Below, piece by piece: positions 19,336 to 31,006 of a stretch of 64,000 nucleotides of DNA. The stretch is taken from the NCBI RefSeq assembly GCF_018688335.1, contig NZ_CP061316.1, positions 62,001-126,000 on the forward strand. The letters are read 5' to 3'. The DNA comes from Polynucleobacter sp. AP-Jannik-300A-C4. GTDB lineage: Bacteria > Pseudomonadota > Gammaproteobacteria > Burkholderiales > Burkholderiaceae. The first letter of the stretch is position 1. Each line of letters opens with the position of its first letter. The notes beneath the pieces were generated by a model that was not told where the DNA came from, made no database searches, and saw only the letters and a program-made list of their open reading frames with translations. The position numbers and the translations under genes are program-made.

Positions 19336-21672
19336 ATGGCTCTACCCCCAAAAGACAAGCCGCCCTTAAATGGGCGGTTCAACCGACAGCCTGATAGACG
19401 CCCTGGTCAGCCAAGAGCGGAGGGCTTCTCGAAGAGAAAATCTGGAAGTAATCCCCTGATTAAGGCCTTACTAATTATCACTATGCTCTTTGCGGTGGTG
19501 GTCACATTGCTACTGGGATACGCCTTCTTAATTGCGAAGCCGAATTTGCCGAAAATTTCCGCTTTAGTTGATTACAACCCAAAAACACCATTACGTATCT
19601 ATACAGCTGACAAAGTCTTAATAGGTGAGTTTGGAGAGGAGCGCCGAAAGGTAATTCCTTTGAGCGAAATACCAATGACCATGCGTAATGCGGTCTTGGC
19701 TATTGAGGATGATCGTTTCTACTCTCATGGTGGCGTCGATTACGTGGGCATCTTAAGGGCTGCGCTCACCAATTTACGCGGTAATCTTTCGCAGGGTGCG
19801 TCAACCATCACGATGCAGGTTGCCCGGAATTTTTTTCTGAGTAACGAAAAAACCTTTAGTCGTAAGATTTATGAAGTTCTCCTCTCTTGGGAAATTGAGT
19901 CTCAATTAAGCAAAGATAAGATTCTTGAGATTTATATGAATCAGATTTTTTTGGGGCAAAGGGCGTATGGATTTTCTAGCGCAGCCCAGATTTATTTTGG
20001 GAAAGAATTAAGGGACATCACGATTGCTGAATCTGCGATGTTGGCAGGTTTGCCAAAAGCACCATCGGCATACAACCCAGTAAGCAATTTTCGTCGCGCA
20101 AAAATTCGACAGGAATATATTTTGCAGCGTATGCGGGATTTGTCATACATCACTCCCGAGCAGTATCAAGTTGCCATGGCAGAAGAGTTGCATATTCGGG
20201 GCTTGGGAAATGAGTTTAGTACTCGCGCCGATTTTGCTTCAGAGATGGTGCGTCAATTATTGTTTAGTCAATACGGCGAGGCAATTTATTCCCAAGGGAT
20301 TGATGTATACACCACGCTCTTGAAGGCAGATCAAGATGCTGCATATAGAGCGGTGCGTCGCGGTATTTTTGAATATGATTTGCGCCATGCTTATCGTGGT
20401 CCAGAAGGTTTCATTGATTTACCGGAAGATGCGACGAAGCGTCAGCGTGCAATTGACGAGGCTTTGTTAGCTTATCCCCAGTTAGATGATTTGCAGTCTG
20501 GGGTAGTGCTTGATGTCAAGCCAAAAGAAATGCAGGTCATGATTGCTACTGGGGATGTGATCACCTTAAAGGGTGAGAGCATGAAACTAGCTACTGCTTC
20601 CTTAACTGATAGTACTCAACCAAAAAAACGTTTACGCCCTGGTGCCATTATTAGATTGATATCCGATGGGGGTATTTGGAAGTTGGCACAACTCCCTCAG
20701 GTTGAGGCCGCCTTTATTTCTATGAATGCTGATACGGGCGCGATCCTCTCATTAGTGGGGGGGTTTGATTTCCGCCGTAATCAGTTTAATCATGTGACTC
20801 AGGCCCAACGCCAGCCAGGCTCCTCATTTAAGCCGTTTATTTATGCTGCCGCAATCGAGAAAGGTTTTTCTCCAAGCACCATGGTGAACGATGCGCCATT
20901 ATCGATTGGCAGTATGGAAACAGGTAGCCAAGCCTGGGAGCCAAAAAACTATGATGGTAAGTATGAGGGCATGATGCGTTTGCGTATTGCTTTGGCTAAA
21001 TCAAAAAACTTGGTTTCTGTTCGCCTAATCCGCGCCATTGGCCCCTCCTATGCGCAAGAATATATTCAGCGCTTTGGGTTTGAGGCAGAAAAGCATCCTC
21101 CTTACCTAACGATGGCATTAGGCGCAGGCACCGTGGCCCCTTTGCAAATGGCATCCGCATATAGTGTGTTTGCTAACGGCGGCTATCGTGTAGACCCATA
21201 CTTAATTAATAAGATGACGGATTCAAAGGGTACAGTTTTATTTGAAGCTAAACCTACTCACGCACACGAGGATGCGACTCGTGTATTGGATGCGCGCACA
21301 GCCTTTGTGATAGATAGTATGTTGCAAGAGGTCACGAAGACTGGAACCGCCGCAAGTGCAAGAGCGAAATTGGGTCGCTCTGACATTGCCGGTAAAACGG
21401 GTACTACTAATGAGTCCCACGATGCTTGGTTTGCGGGATATAACCCGCAGGTAGTTGCAATTGCTTGGATTGGTTTTGATAAGCCGGCAAGCTTAGGTGA
21501 TCGTGAAACTGGTGGCGGTCTTGCTCTGCCTATGTGGATCTCTTATATGAGCACCGCGTTAAAAGATCAGCCACAACAAGCGCGTGAAGTGCCGGCAGGT
21601 GTGACTCAAGTTGATGGTGATTGGTTTATCCCCGAGTTCTCTAATAATGGCGGTGTGCGCGAACTGCAGTAG
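19336..21672 (+). CDS. mrcA: Penicillin-binding protein 1A (bifunctional)
   Basis: 778 residues. A basic cytosolic tail and one membrane helix (about 43-65) are followed by the GT51 glycosyltransferase domain (catalytic Glu in AIEDDRFYSHGG near 122-133; QGASTITMQVARNF), an OB-like insert, and the transpeptidase domain with QPGSSFKPF (SxxK), AKSKNLVSV (SxN) and GKTGTTNESHDAWF (KTG). It polymerises and crosslinks peptidoglycan. It is divergent from the secretin locus, as mrcA/ponA is divergent from pilMNOPQ in many proteobacteria. There is no Shine-Dalgarno before the ATG. Confidence 0.97.
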   Translation: MALPPKDKPPLNGRFNRQPDRRPGQPRAEGFSKRKSGSNPLIKALLIITMLFAVVVTLLLGYAFLIAKPNLPKISALVDYNPKTPLRIYTADKVLIGEFGEERRKVIPLSEIPMTMRNAVLAIEDDRFYSHGGVDYVGILRAALTNLRGNLSQGASTITMQVARNFFLSNEKTFSRKIYEVLLSWEIESQLSKDKILEIYMNQIFLGQRAYGFSSAAQIYFGKELRDITIAESAMLAGLPKAPSAYNPVSNFRRAKIRQEYILQRMRDLSYITPEQYQVAMAEELHIRGLGNEFSTRADFASEMVRQLLFSQYGEAIYSQGIDVYTTLLKADQDAAYRAVRRGIFEYDLRHAYRGPEGFIDLPEDATKRQRAIDEALLAYPQLDDLQSGVVLDVKPKEMQVMIATGDVITLKGESMKLATASLTDSTQPKKRLRPGAIIRLISDGGIWKLAQLPQVEAAFISMNADTGAILSLVGGFDFRRNQFNHVTQAQRQPGSSFKPFIYAAAIEKGFSPSTMVNDAPLSIGSMETGSQAWEPKNYDGKYEGMMRLRIALAKSKNLVSVRLIRAIGPSYAQEYIQRFGFEAEKHPPYLTMALGAGTVAPLQMASAYSVFANGGYRVDPYLINKMTDSKGTVLFEAKPTHAHEDATRVLDARTAFVIDSMLQEVTKTGTAASARAKLGRSDIAGKTGTTNESHDAWFAGYNPQVVAIAWIGFDKPASLGDRETGGGLALPMWISYMSTALKDQPQQAREVPAGVTQVDGDWFIPEFSNNGGVRELQ

Positions 21673-21684
21673 TTCGTTTTAGCA

Positions 21685-22389
21685 ATGGCAAGGCAAGCGC
21701 GTACCATTATTCCTGGCCAAGCAATGCATGTCATGGTTCGTGGCAATAATCGGGAAACACTTTTCTTTAATGATTCTGATCGCCGCACCTATTTAGATTG
21801 GCTGCGAGAGGCAGCAAAACAATTTGGTAGTGCAGTGCATGCATTCGCTTTGATGCCAAACCATGTGCATCTCTTAATGACTCCCCAAAATGAAGATTCG
21901 CTTGCGAAGACGATGCAATCTCTAGGTAGGCGTTATGCCCAGTATTTCAATCAACAGCACCACCGTTCTGGAACAATTTGGGAGGGGCGTTATCGTTCTT
22001 CGCTAATAGACCCTGATTATTTTCTGCGTTGCCAGCGTTATATTGAGCTCAATCCCGTAAGGGCTGGCTTTGAATCGAACCCTCAAGATTCAACTTGGAC
22101 TAGTTTTGCCTCCCACATTGGTGGTAATGCTGAGCCTTGGTTGGTTGATCACCAGCACTTTTGGAAGCTGGGTAATACCCCGTTTGAGCGACAAATGACA
22201 TGGGCAGGGTTTGTTAAGGAAGGCGCACCTCACTGGGAAGATCGCGAAATTACTGAGGCATTAGTGAGATCCAAGCCTTGGGTCAGCGATATCTATGCAA
22301 AGAGCGTATTCAAAGATAATCCCGATCAAGTACTAATCCGACATCGTGGACGTCCAAAAAAATTAATACCAATAAATTCAATGACTTAA
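21685..22389 (+). mobile_element. RAYT-type (Y1 HUH) transposase gene
   Basis: 234 residues. The HUH motif is His60-Val-His62 (ALMPNHVHLLMTP), and the single catalytic tyrosine is probably Tyr119 (CQRYIELNPVRAG), the hallmark of REP-associated tyrosine transposases of the IS200/IS605 superfamily. The N-terminus HVMVRGNNRETLFF and the C-terminal basic HRGRPKKL also fit. Such proteins cut single-stranded REP/BIME hairpins and are often domesticated. It starts 12 bp after the mrcA stop, with no room for its own promoter, and a REP-like inverted repeat follows at 22436-22498. The frame is intact. Confidence 0.9.
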
Positions 22390-22435
22390 GTAATACTTAA
22401 GGTCTTTAGTATTTTACTGCTTGGCCATAAAGTTC

Positions 22436-22498
22436 TGACTCTGTCCCCTTTATATAAATGAATTTTACTTATTGCCTAATTTAAATGGGACAGACTCA
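22436..22498. repeat. REP-like imperfect inverted repeat beside the RAYT gene
   Basis: The left arm TGACTCTGTCCCCTTT (22436-22451) and the right arm AAATGGGACAGACTCA (22483-22498) pair at 14 of 16 positions, with 31 bp between. It begins 47 bp after the transposase stop. Inverted CTGTCCC-type repeats next to Y1 transposases are a familiar association, so this is the likely substrate or remnant of the RAYT protein. Copy number elsewhere in the genome is unknown. Confidence 0.6.
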
Positions 22499-22509
22499 TT
22501 TTATTTCTA

Positions 22510-22538
22510 TTGCATCAACATGGGTATTCCCCTATATT
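22510..22538 (+). promoter_or_regulatory. Candidate sigma-70 promoter of gltB
   Basis: TTGCAT (22510-22515) and TATATT (22533-22538) are separated by 17 bp, a good match to the consensus. The gltB ATG follows 45 bp later. It lies just downstream of the REP-like repeat. Confidence 0.6.
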
Positions 22539-22583
22539 TGATTCTCCAAAAGTAATCAGGCCCCCAGGGCAAACGGAAATACC

Positions 22584-25500
22584 ATGACTACACAAATGAA
22601 CACAGACCTTCGTCCAATCGCGCAGGGTCTTTACGATCCACAAAATGAGCATGATGCTTGCGGCGTAGGATTCGTTGCCCACATTAAAGGCAAGAAGTCA
22701 CATGAGATTGTTACTCAGGGATTGAAAATTCTTGAGAACTTGGATCACCGGGGAGCCGTAGGTGCGGACCCTCTAATGGGTGATGGCGCAGGAATATTGA
22801 TTCAGGTTCCCGATACTTTGTATCGCGAAGAAATGGCAAAGCATGGCGTTGAGTTGCCACCGTTCGGTGAGTACGGTGTCGGCATGATTTTCTTACCTAA
22901 GGAACATGCTTCTCGTTTAGCTTGTGAGCAAGAATTAGAGCGCACTGTACGTTTAGAAGGTCAAGTCGTATTGGGTTGGAGAGATGTACCCATCGATGTG
23001 AAATTGCCCATGTCTCCAACCGTTCAAATGACAGAGCCATTTATCCGTCAAATTTTTATTGGGCGCGGACGTGACATCATGACAACGGATGCCCTGGAGC
23101 GTAAGTTGTATGTCATCCGCAAAACTGCAAGCCATGCTATTCAAGATTTACATTTAAAGCATGGCAAAGAATATTTTGTTGCATCGATGTCCGCTCGTAC
23201 CATTGTTTATAAAGGTTTGTTGTTAGCAAACCAAGTGGGTGCGTACTATAAAGACTTACAAGATCCACGTACCGTATCTGCATTAGCTTTAGTGCATCAG
23301 CGCTTCTCAACCAATACTTTCCCAGCTTGGGAGTTAGCTCACCCATACCGCATGATTGCGCACAACGGTGAGATCAATACCGTTAAAGGTAACGTCAACT
23401 GGGTGAACGCGCGAGAAGGTGCGATCAGCTCCCCAGTGTTGGGTGATGACCTCAAAAAATTATGGCCACTCATTTATCCAGGTCAATCTGACACAGCGTG
23501 TTTTGATAACTGCTTAGAGTTATTAGTGATGTCCGGTTATCCATTAGCACAAGCCATGATGATGATGATTCCAGAGGCATGGGAACAACATTCATTGATG
23601 GATGAAAACCGCCGCGCCTTCTATGAATATCATGCAGCAATGATGGAGCCATGGGATGGTCCAGCCGCTATGGCATTTACAGATGGCCGTCAGATTGGTG
23701 CGACCTTAGATCGCAATGGTTTGCGTCCAGCGCGTTATTACGTTACAGATGATGATTTAGTCATCATGGGTTCTGAGGCTGGCGTATTGCCAATTCCAGA
23801 GAGCAAGGTTGTTCAAAAATGGCGCTTGCAACCAGGCAAGATGTTCATGATTGATATGGAGCAGGGCCGCATTATTGACGACGTTGAATTGAAAGATGCC
23901 GTCTCTAAAGCCAAGCCATATAAGAGTTGGATTGACGCGGTGCGCGTGAAGCTCGATGAAGTTGATGCAAGCAAAGCTGACTTGGTGGATGAAAAGAACA
24001 CTATTCGCCCAGCTGCAAAATTATTAGATCGCCAGCAAGCTTTTGGTTACACCCAAGAAGACATCAAGTATCTCATGGCGCCTATGGCCATGAATGGCGA
24101 AGAGGCAATTGGGTCGATGGGTAACGATAGCCCATTAGCTGTGCTCTCTAACAAGAACAAGCCACTCTATAACTACTTTAAGCAATTGTTTGCGCAGGTG
24201 ACCAATCCTCCGATTGACTCTATTCGTGAAAACATGGTGATGTCTTTAGTGTCTTTCATTGGACCTAAGCCGAATTTGTTGGACACCAACAATATCAATC
24301 CACCAATGCGCTTGGAAGTAAGTCAACCGATTTTAGATTTTGACGACATGACCAAAATTCGTCACATCGGTCACTACACCAACGGTAAGTTCCGCTCATA
24401 TGAGTTAGATATTTGCTACCCAGCTTCTTGGGGCAAAGCTGGTATTGAAGCTCGCTTAGCATCTTTGTGTGCCGAAGCAGCTGATGCGGTTCGCTCTGGT
24501 TACAACATTTTGATCGTGAGCGACCGTCAGGTTGATGAACAGCATGTGGCTATTCCTGCATTGCTGGCAACTTCAGCGATTCATCAGCATTTAGTGGAAA
24601 AAGGTTTACGTACTAGCGTTGGCCTCGTTGTTGAGACGGGTAGCGCGAGAGAGACGCATCATTTTGCCCTCCTAGCTGGTTATGGCGCTGAAGCAGTTCA
24701 CCCTTACTTAGCGATGGAAACTTTGGCTGAAATGGCTAAAGGTTTGTCTGGCGATCTTTCAGCAGAAAAAGCTGTGAAGAATTTTGTCAAAGCGGTTGGT
24801 AAGGGCTTGCAAAAAGTGATGTCCAAAATGGGTATCTCTACTTACATGTCTTACACCGGCTCACAGATTTTTGAAGCCATCGGTCTTAACAAGGAAGTGA
24901 TTGACCATTACTTCAAAGGTACCCCATCTAACGTAGGTGGTATTGGCGTATTTGAAGTAGCTGAAGAAGCATTGCGTATGCACCAGTCCGCATTTGGCAA
25001 TGATCCAGTCTTAACTAATATGCTTGATGCTGGTGGGGAGTATGCATTCCGTATTCGTGGTGAGAACCATATGTGGACTCCAGATACGATTGCGAAGTTA
25101 CAGCACTCGACTCGTATTGGTATCGACAAGGGTTATCAGACTTATAAAGAGTATGCCAACATCATCAATGACCAAACCAAGCGTCAGATGACGTTGCGTG
25201 GCTTGTTTGAGTTCAAGATTGATCCAGCCAAAGCAATTCCATTGGATGAAGTTGAGTCTGCAAAAGAAATCGTCAAGCGTTTTGCAACGGGCGCGATGTC
25301 CTTAGGCTCTATTTCTACTGAAGCGCATGCTACTTTGGCAATTGCTATGAATCGTATTGGCGGTAAGTCCAATACTGGTGAGGGTGGTGAAGATCCAAAT
25401 CGTTATGTCAATGAGCTTAAAGGTATTCCTATTAAGAAGGGTGAAACCTTAGCCAGTATTTTGGGTGATGATGTAGTTGAAGCAAACATTCCTTTGCTCG

Positions 25501-27329
25501 ATGGTGATTCATTGCGCTCCAGAATTAAGCAGGTTGCCTCAGGCCGTTTTGGTGTTACTACTGAATATTTGCGTTCTGCTGATCAGATTCAGATCAAGAT
25601 GGCCCAAGGTGCCAAGCCTGGAGAAGGTGGTCAATTGCCGGGCGGTAAAGTTTCTGATTACATCGGCAAATTGCGTTTCTCTGTGCCAGGCGTTGGTTTA
25701 ATTTCTCCTCCTCCACACCACGATATTTACTCGATTGAAGATATTGCGCAGTTGATTCACGATCTGAAGAACGTTAACCCAGCTGCTGATGTATCTGTGA
25801 AGTTGGTTTCTGAAGTTGGTGTCGGTACGATTGCTGCCGGTGTTGCTAAAGCGAAAGCAGATCACGTCGTGATCGCTGGACATGACGGCGGTACAGGCGC
25901 ATCTCCACTATCCTCTATTAAGCATGCTGGTTCCCCATGGGAATTAGGTTTAGCTGAGACGCAACAAACATTGGTACTTAATGGCTTACGTAGCCGCATT
26001 CGCGTGCAGGCTGACGGTCAAATGAAAACTGGCCGTGACGTCGTGATTGGTGCTCTATTGGGCGCAGATGAGTTTGGTTTTGCAACGGCACCATTGGTTG
26101 TTGAGGGTTGCATCATGATGCGCAAGTGTCATTTGAATACCTGCCCAGTGGGCGTTGCAACACAAGACCCTGAGTTGCGTAAGAAGTTCTCTGGTAAGCC
26201 AGAGCACGTTGTGAATTTCTTCTTCTTTATTGCAGAGGAAGTGCGCGAGATCATGGCGCAACTCGGTATTCGTAAGTTTGATGATTTGATTGGTCGCGTT
26301 GATTTCTTGGATACGCGCAAAGGTATTGAAAACTGGAAAGTGCATGGCTTGGATTTCAGCAAGATTTTTGCTGAGCCTAATGTTGCTAAAGATTCTCCTC
26401 GTTATCAAATCTTGACTCAGGATCATGGTTTAGACAGCGCCTTAGATAACGTGCTTATCGAGAAGAGTGAGCCAGCCCTGCAACGTGGTGAGAAAGTTTC
26501 TTTCATTGTTCCAGTGAAGAACGTGAACCGTACTGTTGGCGCAATGCTCTCCGGAGAAATCGCTCAGCGTTATGGCCATGCTGGTTTGCCGGATGACACG
26601 ATTCATATTCAATTGAATGGCACTGCTGGTCAAAGTTTCGCTGCCTTCTTGGCGCGCGGCATCACCTTGGACTTGGTTGGTGATGGTAATGACTATGTTG
26701 GTAAGGGCTTATCTGGTGGACGTGTGATTGTGCGTGCCCCACATGAGTTCCGTGGTGATACAGCAAAAAATATCATTGTTGGAAATACTGTTCTCTACGG
26801 TGCCATTAGCGGTGAAGCATTCTTCAATGGTGTGGCTGGTGAGCGTTTTGCAGTTCGTAACTCTGGTGCCACAACGGTAGTTGAAGGAACCGGCGACCAC
26901 GGTTGCGAATACATGACTGGCGGTACTGTTGTGGTCTTGGGTGCAACTGGGCGTAATTTTGCAGCGGGTATGAGCGGCGGTATTGCTTATGTTTATGATG
27001 AAGATGGCCTCTTTGACAAGCGTTGCAATACCAGTATGGCGACTTTGGAAAAAGTATTGCCTTCAGCTGAACAGATTGCCAAGATGCCTCAGTCAGAGTG
27101 GCATGCCCCTGTTGACGTGAAGGACGGTGGCGAGCGTATGACTGATGAGCAAATTCTGAAGGGCTTGATCGAGCGTCACTTCCGCCACACCGGTTCAGAG
27201 CGTGCAAAAGCACTCTTAGCTGATTGGGAAAATGCTCGCGGTCGTTTTGTGAAAGTGCTGCCTACTGAGTACAAGCGTGCTTTAGGTGAGTTGTGGGAAA
27301 AAGCGCAAAACAAAACTGTTGCAGCTTAA
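22584..27329 (+). CDS. gltB: Glutamate synthase (NADPH) large subunit
   Basis: 1581 residues. The class-II glutamine amidotransferase domain begins after a 25-residue propeptide, and Cys26 ([10 protein letters not shown]) would become the N-terminal nucleophile. The central domain, the FMN-binding synthase domain (about 850-1230: [15 protein letters not shown]) and the 3Fe-4S ligands CHLNTCPVG follow. The C-terminal beta-helix is Gly-rich ([12 protein letters not shown]). It transfers the amide of glutamine to 2-oxoglutarate. It is followed by gltD with a 38-bp gap. Confidence 0.98.
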   Translation: MTTQMNTDLRPIAQGLYDPQNEHDACGVGFVAHIKGKKSHEIVTQGLKILENLDHRGAVGADPLMGDGAGILIQVPDTLYREEMAKHGVELPPFGEYGVGMIFLPKEHASRLACEQELERTVRLEGQVVLGWRDVPIDVKLPMSPTVQMTEPFIRQIFIGRGRDIMTTDALERKLYVIRKTASHAIQDLHLKHGKEYFVASMSARTIVYKGLLLANQVGAYYKDLQDPRTVSALALVHQRFSTNTFPAWELAHPYRMIAHNGEINTVKGNVNWVNAREGAISSPVLGDDLKKLWPLIYPGQSDTACFDNCLELLVMSGYPLAQAMMMMIPEAWEQHSLMDENRRAFYEYHAAMMEPWDGPAAMAFTDGRQIGATLDRNGLRPARYYVTDDDLVIMGSEAGVLPIPESKVVQKWRLQPGKMFMIDMEQGRIIDDVELKDAVSKAKPYKSWIDAVRVKLDEVDASKADLVDEKNTIRPAAKLLDRQQAFGYTQEDIKYLMAPMAMNGEEAIGSMGNDSPLAVLSNKNKPLYNYFKQLFAQVTNPPIDSIRENMVMSLVSFIGPKPNLLDTNNINPPMRLEVSQPILDFDDMTKIRHIGHYTNGKFRSYELDICYPASWGKAGIEARLASLCAEAADAVRSGYNILIVSDRQVDEQHVAIPALLATSAIHQHLVEKGLRTSVGLVVETGSARETHHFALLAGYGAEAVHPYLAMETLAEMAKGLSGDLSAEKAVKNFVKAVGKGLQKVMSKMGISTYMSYTGSQIFEAIGLNKEVIDHYFKGTPSNVGGIGVFEVAEEALRMHQSAFGNDPVLTNMLDAGGEYAFRIRGENHMWTPDTIAKLQHSTRIGIDKGYQTYKEYANIINDQTKRQMTLRGLFEFKIDPAKAIPLDEVESAKEIVKRFATGAMSLGSISTEAHATLAIAMNRIGGKSNTGEGGEDPNRYVNELKGIPIKKGETLASILGDDVVEANIPLLDGDSLRSRIKQVASGRFGVTTEYLRSADQIQIKMAQGAKPGEGGQLPGGKVSDYIGKLRFSVPGVGLISPPPHHDIYSIEDIAQLIHDLKNVNPAADVSVKLVSEVGVGTIAAGVAKAKADHVVIAGHDGGTGASPLSSIKHAGSPWELGLAETQQTLVLNGLRSRIRVQADGQMKTGRDVVIGALLGADEFGFATAPLVVEGCIMMRKCHLNTCPVGVATQDPELRKKFSGKPEHVVNFFFFIAEEVREIMAQLGIRKFDDLIGRVDFLDTRKGIENWKVHGLDFSKIFAEPNVAKDSPRYQILTQDHGLDSALDNVLIEKSEPALQRGEKVSFIVPVKNVNRTVGAMLSGEIAQRYGHAGLPDDTIHIQLNGTAGQSFAAFLARGITLDLVGDGNDYVGKGLSGGRVIVRAPHEFRGDTAKNIIVGNTVLYGAISGEAFFNGVAGERFAVRNSGATTVVEGTGDHGCEYMTGGTVVVLGATGRNFAAGMSGGIAYVYDEDGLFDKRCNTSMATLEKVLPSAEQIAKMPQSEWHAPVDVKDGGERMTDEQILKGLIERHFRHTGSERAKALLADWENARGRFVKVLPTEYKRALGELWEKAQNKTVAA

Positions 27330-27367
27330 TCAATATAGACATTAAGAAAAGATACTAAGGATTCGAT

Positions 27368-28831
27368 ATGGGTAAGGTCACTGGATTTATGGAGTTTGAG
27401 CGCGTAGAGGAAACCTACGAAGCTCCCGTTAAACGCCTCCATCACTACAAAGAGTTCGTTGCCGCATTAACGGATGATGAGGCTAAAGTACAAGGCGCAC
27501 GCTGTATGGATTGCGGCATTCCGTTTTGCAATAACGGATGCCCAGTAAACAACATCATCCCTGACTTCAATGATTTGGTATTTCATGATGACTGGAAGAA
27601 TGCATTAGATGTATTGCAATCCACTAATAACTTCCCCGAGTTCACTGGTCGTATTTGCCCAGCACCTTGCGAAGCTGCCTGCACCTTAGGTATTAATAGT
27701 GATGCGGTTGGTATTAAGTCTATTGAGCATGCCATTATTGATAAGGGCTGGGAAAATGGTTGGGTTAAGCCACAACCATCCAAAACCAAGACAGGTAAGA
27801 AGGTAGCTGTTGTTGGCGGCGGCCCTGCTGGCATGGCAACTGCACAACAATTGGCACGCGTGGGCCATGACGTTACTGTATTTGAAAAGAACGATCGTGT
27901 TGGCGGCTTGTTGCGCTACGGTATTCCTGATTTCAAAATGGAAAAGTGGTTGATCGATCGTCGTGTTGAGCAAATGCAAGCCGAGGGTGTGAAGTTTGAG
28001 ACAGGCGTATTTGTTGGCAAAGAGGCGATTGGTGCCGAAGTTAAAAATTACTCAACTAAAACCGTTTCACCCGATCAGCTGATGAAAGATTTTGACGCTG
28101 TTGTGATTAGCGGTGGATCTGAGCAGCCACGCGACCTGCCAGTTCCTGGTCGTGAGTTAAAGGGTGTTCACTACGCTTTGGAATTCTTGATTCCACAGAA
28201 TAAAGAAAATGCAGGTGATTTCAAAAACGAGATTTCTGCAACTGGCAAGCATGTAGTAGTAATTGGTGGTGGTGATACCGGGTCTGATTGTGTTGGAACC
28301 TCTAATCGCCATGGCGCCGCCAAGATTACTCAGTTTGAATTGTTGCCACAGCCACCCGAAACTGAAAACAAGCCTTTGGTATGGCCTTACTGGCCAACTA
28401 AGTTGCGAACTTCTTCATCACATGAAGAGGGTTGTGAGCGCGATTGGTCTGTTGCCACCAAGCGTTTTGAAGGCAAAGACGGCAAATTGGAGAAGCTAAT
28501 CTGTGTGCGTTTGGAGTGGAAAGACGGAAAGATGGCAGAAATGCCAAATTCTGAATTTGAGATTAAGGCAGATTTAGTATTTTTAGCTATGGGCTTTGTA
28601 TCACCTGCAGCCCAGGTTCTCAATGCATTTGGTGTTGAAAAAGATGCCCGCGGCAATGCAAAGGCTACGGTTGATGGCCAAAACGCTTATCAAACCAATG
28701 TTCCAAAGGTCTTTGCTGCTGGCGATATGCGCCGTGGACAGTCTTTGGTTGTTTGGGCAATTCGTGAAGGTCGCCAAGCCGCCCAAGCAGTAGACGAGTA
28801 TTTAATGGGGTCTTCTGTTCTGCCGCGATAA
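27368..28831 (+). CDS. gltD: Glutamate synthase (NADPH) small subunit
   Basis: 487 residues. The N-terminal domain has cysteines for 4Fe-4S clusters ([14 protein letters not shown] and [11 protein letters not shown]). The FAD site is [18 protein letters not shown] near residue 142, and the NADPH site is [17 protein letters not shown]. It supplies electrons to GltB. The last part, [20 protein letters not shown], is the conserved FAD-binding end. The mla operon starts 10 bp later, so read-through is possible. Confidence 0.98.
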   Translation: MGKVTGFMEFERVEETYEAPVKRLHHYKEFVAALTDDEAKVQGARCMDCGIPFCNNGCPVNNIIPDFNDLVFHDDWKNALDVLQSTNNFPEFTGRICPAPCEAACTLGINSDAVGIKSIEHAIIDKGWENGWVKPQPSKTKTGKKVAVVGGGPAGMATAQQLARVGHDVTVFEKNDRVGGLLRYGIPDFKMEKWLIDRRVEQMQAEGVKFETGVFVGKEAIGAEVKNYSTKTVSPDQLMKDFDAVVISGGSEQPRDLPVPGRELKGVHYALEFLIPQNKENAGDFKNEISATGKHVVVIGGGDTGSDCVGTSNRHGAAKITQFELLPQPPETENKPLVWPYWPTKLRTSSSHEEGCERDWSVATKRFEGKDGKLEKLICVRLEWKDGKMAEMPNSEFEIKADLVFLAMGFVSPAAQVLNAFGVEKDARGNAKATVDGQNAYQTNVPKVFAAGDMRRGQSLVVWAIREGRQAAQAVDEYLMGSSVLPR

Positions 28832-28841
28832 TATCGAGGAT

Positions 28842-29708
28842 ATGAACAGTGGCCATGCCAACTCGGTGGAAGTGAAGCAAAAAACCTCTAGCGGTGGCCA
28901 TGGCGAAGTTGTAGTTCAAATTAAGGACGTCAACTTTTCCTATGCCCCTGGTGAGCGGCAAATTTTATCGGGGCTCAATATGGAGTTCCGCCGTGGCCAA
29001 GTTGTTGCGGTGATGGGTGGCTCTGGTTGTGGCAAGACTACTATTCTGAGACTGATTGGTGGTCAATTTACAGCGCAGTCTGGTCAAGTCCTTTTTGAGG
29101 GCCATGACATTGGAAGAATGAACGGCACCGAGCTAATGGCTGCCCGTCGTCGTATGGGGATGCTCTTTCAGTTTGGCGCACTTTTTACAGATCTGAGTGT
29201 TTTTGAAAACGTCGCCTTTCCTTTGCGTGAGCATACCAACTTAAGCGAAGAGTTATTGCGATCACTAGTACTCATGAAACTGAATGCGGTTGGCTTGCGT
29301 GGTGCTCGCGATTTGATGCCTTCACAGATTTCTGGTGGCATGGCACGCCGTGTTGCTCTAGCAAGAGCGATTGCGCTTGATCCACCGTTGATCATGTACG
29401 ACGAGCCCTTTGCGGGCTTGGACCCGATTTCCTTGGGTATTACTGCACGCTTGATTCGAGATTTGAATCAAGCGCTGGGCGCGACCAGCCTCTTGGTGAC
29501 GCATGATGTTGAAGAAACATTTGAAATTGCCGATTACGTATATTTCATTGCAAATGGTCGTATTGGTGCAGAAGGTACACCAGAAGAATTGAGTCGTTCA
29601 AACGATCCGTTTGTACGTCAATTTCTAGATGCTTCACCGGATGGTCCTGTGCCATTTCATTACCCAGGCCAAAGCCTTACAGAAGATTTTGGAGTGAGTC
29701 TGAAATGA
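28842..29708 (+). CDS. mlaF: Mla phospholipid transporter ATPase MlaF
   Basis: 288 residues. Walker A is GGSGCGKTT near residue 57, signature [16 protein letters not shown] (the ISGGM variant common to MlaF), Walker [13 protein letters not shown], and switch His in LLVTHDVEE. It powers the MlaFEDB complex in the inner membrane, which moves phospholipids between the membranes to keep outer-membrane asymmetry. It overlaps mlaE by 4 bp. Confidence 0.96.
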   Translation: MNSGHANSVEVKQKTSSGGHGEVVVQIKDVNFSYAPGERQILSGLNMEFRRGQVVAVMGGSGCGKTTILRLIGGQFTAQSGQVLFEGHDIGRMNGTELMAARRRMGMLFQFGALFTDLSVFENVAFPLREHTNLSEELLRSLVLMKLNAVGLRGARDLMPSQISGGMARRVALARAIALDPPLIMYDEPFAGLDPISLGITARLIRDLNQALGATSLLVTHDVEETFEIADYVYFIANGRIGAEGTPEELSRSNDPFVRQFLDASPDGPVPFHYPGQSLTEDFGVSLK

Positions 29709-30502
29709 GCATCCTTCATAAGGCTTTAGATCTTTTCGGTGACCTCGGTTTCTTTGTTCGTCGTAACTTAACGAGTCTTGGCCTTGCTGCTCGCATGTTT
29801 GCTGCAGTGATTTGGCGTTCCGGATTTTTATTAAAAAGACCTCGCTTAGTTTCCGATCAAATTCTGTTTGTGGGTAATCACTCATTTGTGATCATTGCGG
29901 TATCTGGTTTATTTGTTGGCTTCGTCTTAGGACTGCAGGGTTATTACACTCTTAATCGATATGGCTCAGAGCAGGCTTTGGGTTTATTGGTCGCACTGTC
30001 ACTTACCCGTGAATTGGGTCCCGTGATTACAGCCTTGTTATTTGCCGGCCGTGCTGGCACATCTCTCACTGCAGAGATTGGCTTGATGAAAGCCGGCGAA
30101 CAGCTCAGCGCAATGGAAATGATGGCAGTAGATCCATTAAGTCGTGTGATTGCTCCGCGTTTATGGGCTGGCATTATTGCAATGCCGATTTTGGCAACGA
30201 TCTTTACGGCTGTTGGTGTGATGGGCGGCTACTTTGTTGGGGTGCCATTGATTGGCGTGGACTCTGGTGCCTTCTGGTCTCAGATGCAGGGCGGAGTAGA
30301 TCTCTTCTCTGATATTGGTAATGGCCTGATTAAGAGTCTGGTGTTTGGTGTAGCAGTGACTTTTATTGCTCTGTATCAGGGTTACGAGGCAAAACCAACG
30401 CCTGAGGGCGTATCGCAAGCTACCACTAGAACGGTGGTGATTTCTTCTTTATCGGTTTTAGCGTTGGACTTCTTGCTAACTGCAATGATGTTCTCGAATT
30501 AG
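29705..30502 (+). CDS. mlaE: Mla phospholipid transporter permease MlaE
   Basis: 265 residues of the MlaE/TRIC permease family, with five to six hydrophobic segments. Motifs include GLFVGFVLGLQGYYTL, LTRELGPVITALLFAGRAGT near residues 98-117, and the EIGLMKAGEQLSAMEMM coupling-helix region. It is the membrane subunit of the Mla transporter. The ATG overlaps the mlaF stop (ATGA), showing translational coupling. Confidence 0.96.
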   Translation: MSILHKALDLFGDLGFFVRRNLTSLGLAARMFAAVIWRSGFLLKRPRLVSDQILFVGNHSFVIIAVSGLFVGFVLGLQGYYTLNRYGSEQALGLLVALSLTRELGPVITALLFAGRAGTSLTAEIGLMKAGEQLSAMEMMAVDPLSRVIAPRLWAGIIAMPILATIFTAVGVMGGYFVGVPLIGVDSGAFWSQMQGGVDLFSDIGNGLIKSLVFGVAVTFIALYQGYEAKPTPEGVSQATTRTVVISSLSVLALDFLLTAMMFSN

Positions 30503-30523
30503 AAAGAATAAACTGGGACTCTT

Positions 30524-31006
30524 ATGAGAAAAAGTGCAATTGATATTTGGGTTGGAATCTTTGTAGCCATTGGTTTGTTGGCTGCTTTATTTCTTGCATT
30601 AAAGGTCGGCAATATGAACGCCGTCTCTTTTGCGCCTACTTATAAAATCTCCGCTCGATTTGACAATATTGGCGGACTCAAACCACGTGCTCCCGTGAAA
30701 AGTGCTGGGGTAGTTGTTGGTCGTATTGCCAACATCTCCTTTGATGACAAGACCTATCAAGCAACCGTCACCATGACGATTGAAGATACTTATAAGTTCC
30801 CTAAAGATTCTTCCGCAAAGATTTTGACATCCGGTTTATTGGGTGAACAATACATTGGTCTTGAGGCTGGCGGCTCCGATGATATGTTGGCTGCAGGGGA
30901 TAAGATCACTCAGACACAGTCTGCTGTAGTGCTAGAAAATCTGATTAGCCAGTTCTTGTACAACAAGGCAGCTGATAGTGGGCAAGATAAAGGTGCAGCA
31001 AAATAA
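30524..31006 (+). CDS. mlaD: Mla phospholipid transporter substrate-binding protein MlaD
   Basis: 160 residues. There is one N-terminal membrane helix (IDIWVGIFVAIGLLAALFLAL) and an MCE domain at about 40-120 (ARFDNIGGLKPRAPVKSAGV; SGLLGEQYIGLEAGG). MlaD forms a hexameric ring on MlaE in the periplasm. A short C-terminal tail follows. Its stop overlaps the mlaA ATG by one base (TAATG). Confidence 0.95.
   Translation: MRKSAIDIWVGIFVAIGLLAALFLALKVGNMNAVSFAPTYKISARFDNIGGLKPRAPVKSAGVVVGRIANISFDDKTYQATVTMTIEDTYKFPKDSSAKILTSGLLGEQYIGLEAGGSDDMLAAGDKITQTQSAVVLENLISQFLYNKAADSGQDKGAAK

Noticed and set aside
26055..26426. 123-residue frame antisense to gltB
   Set aside because: Composition is Leu/His/Cys-rich without a recognisable fold, and it sits opposite the highly conserved FMN domain; treated as a shadow.
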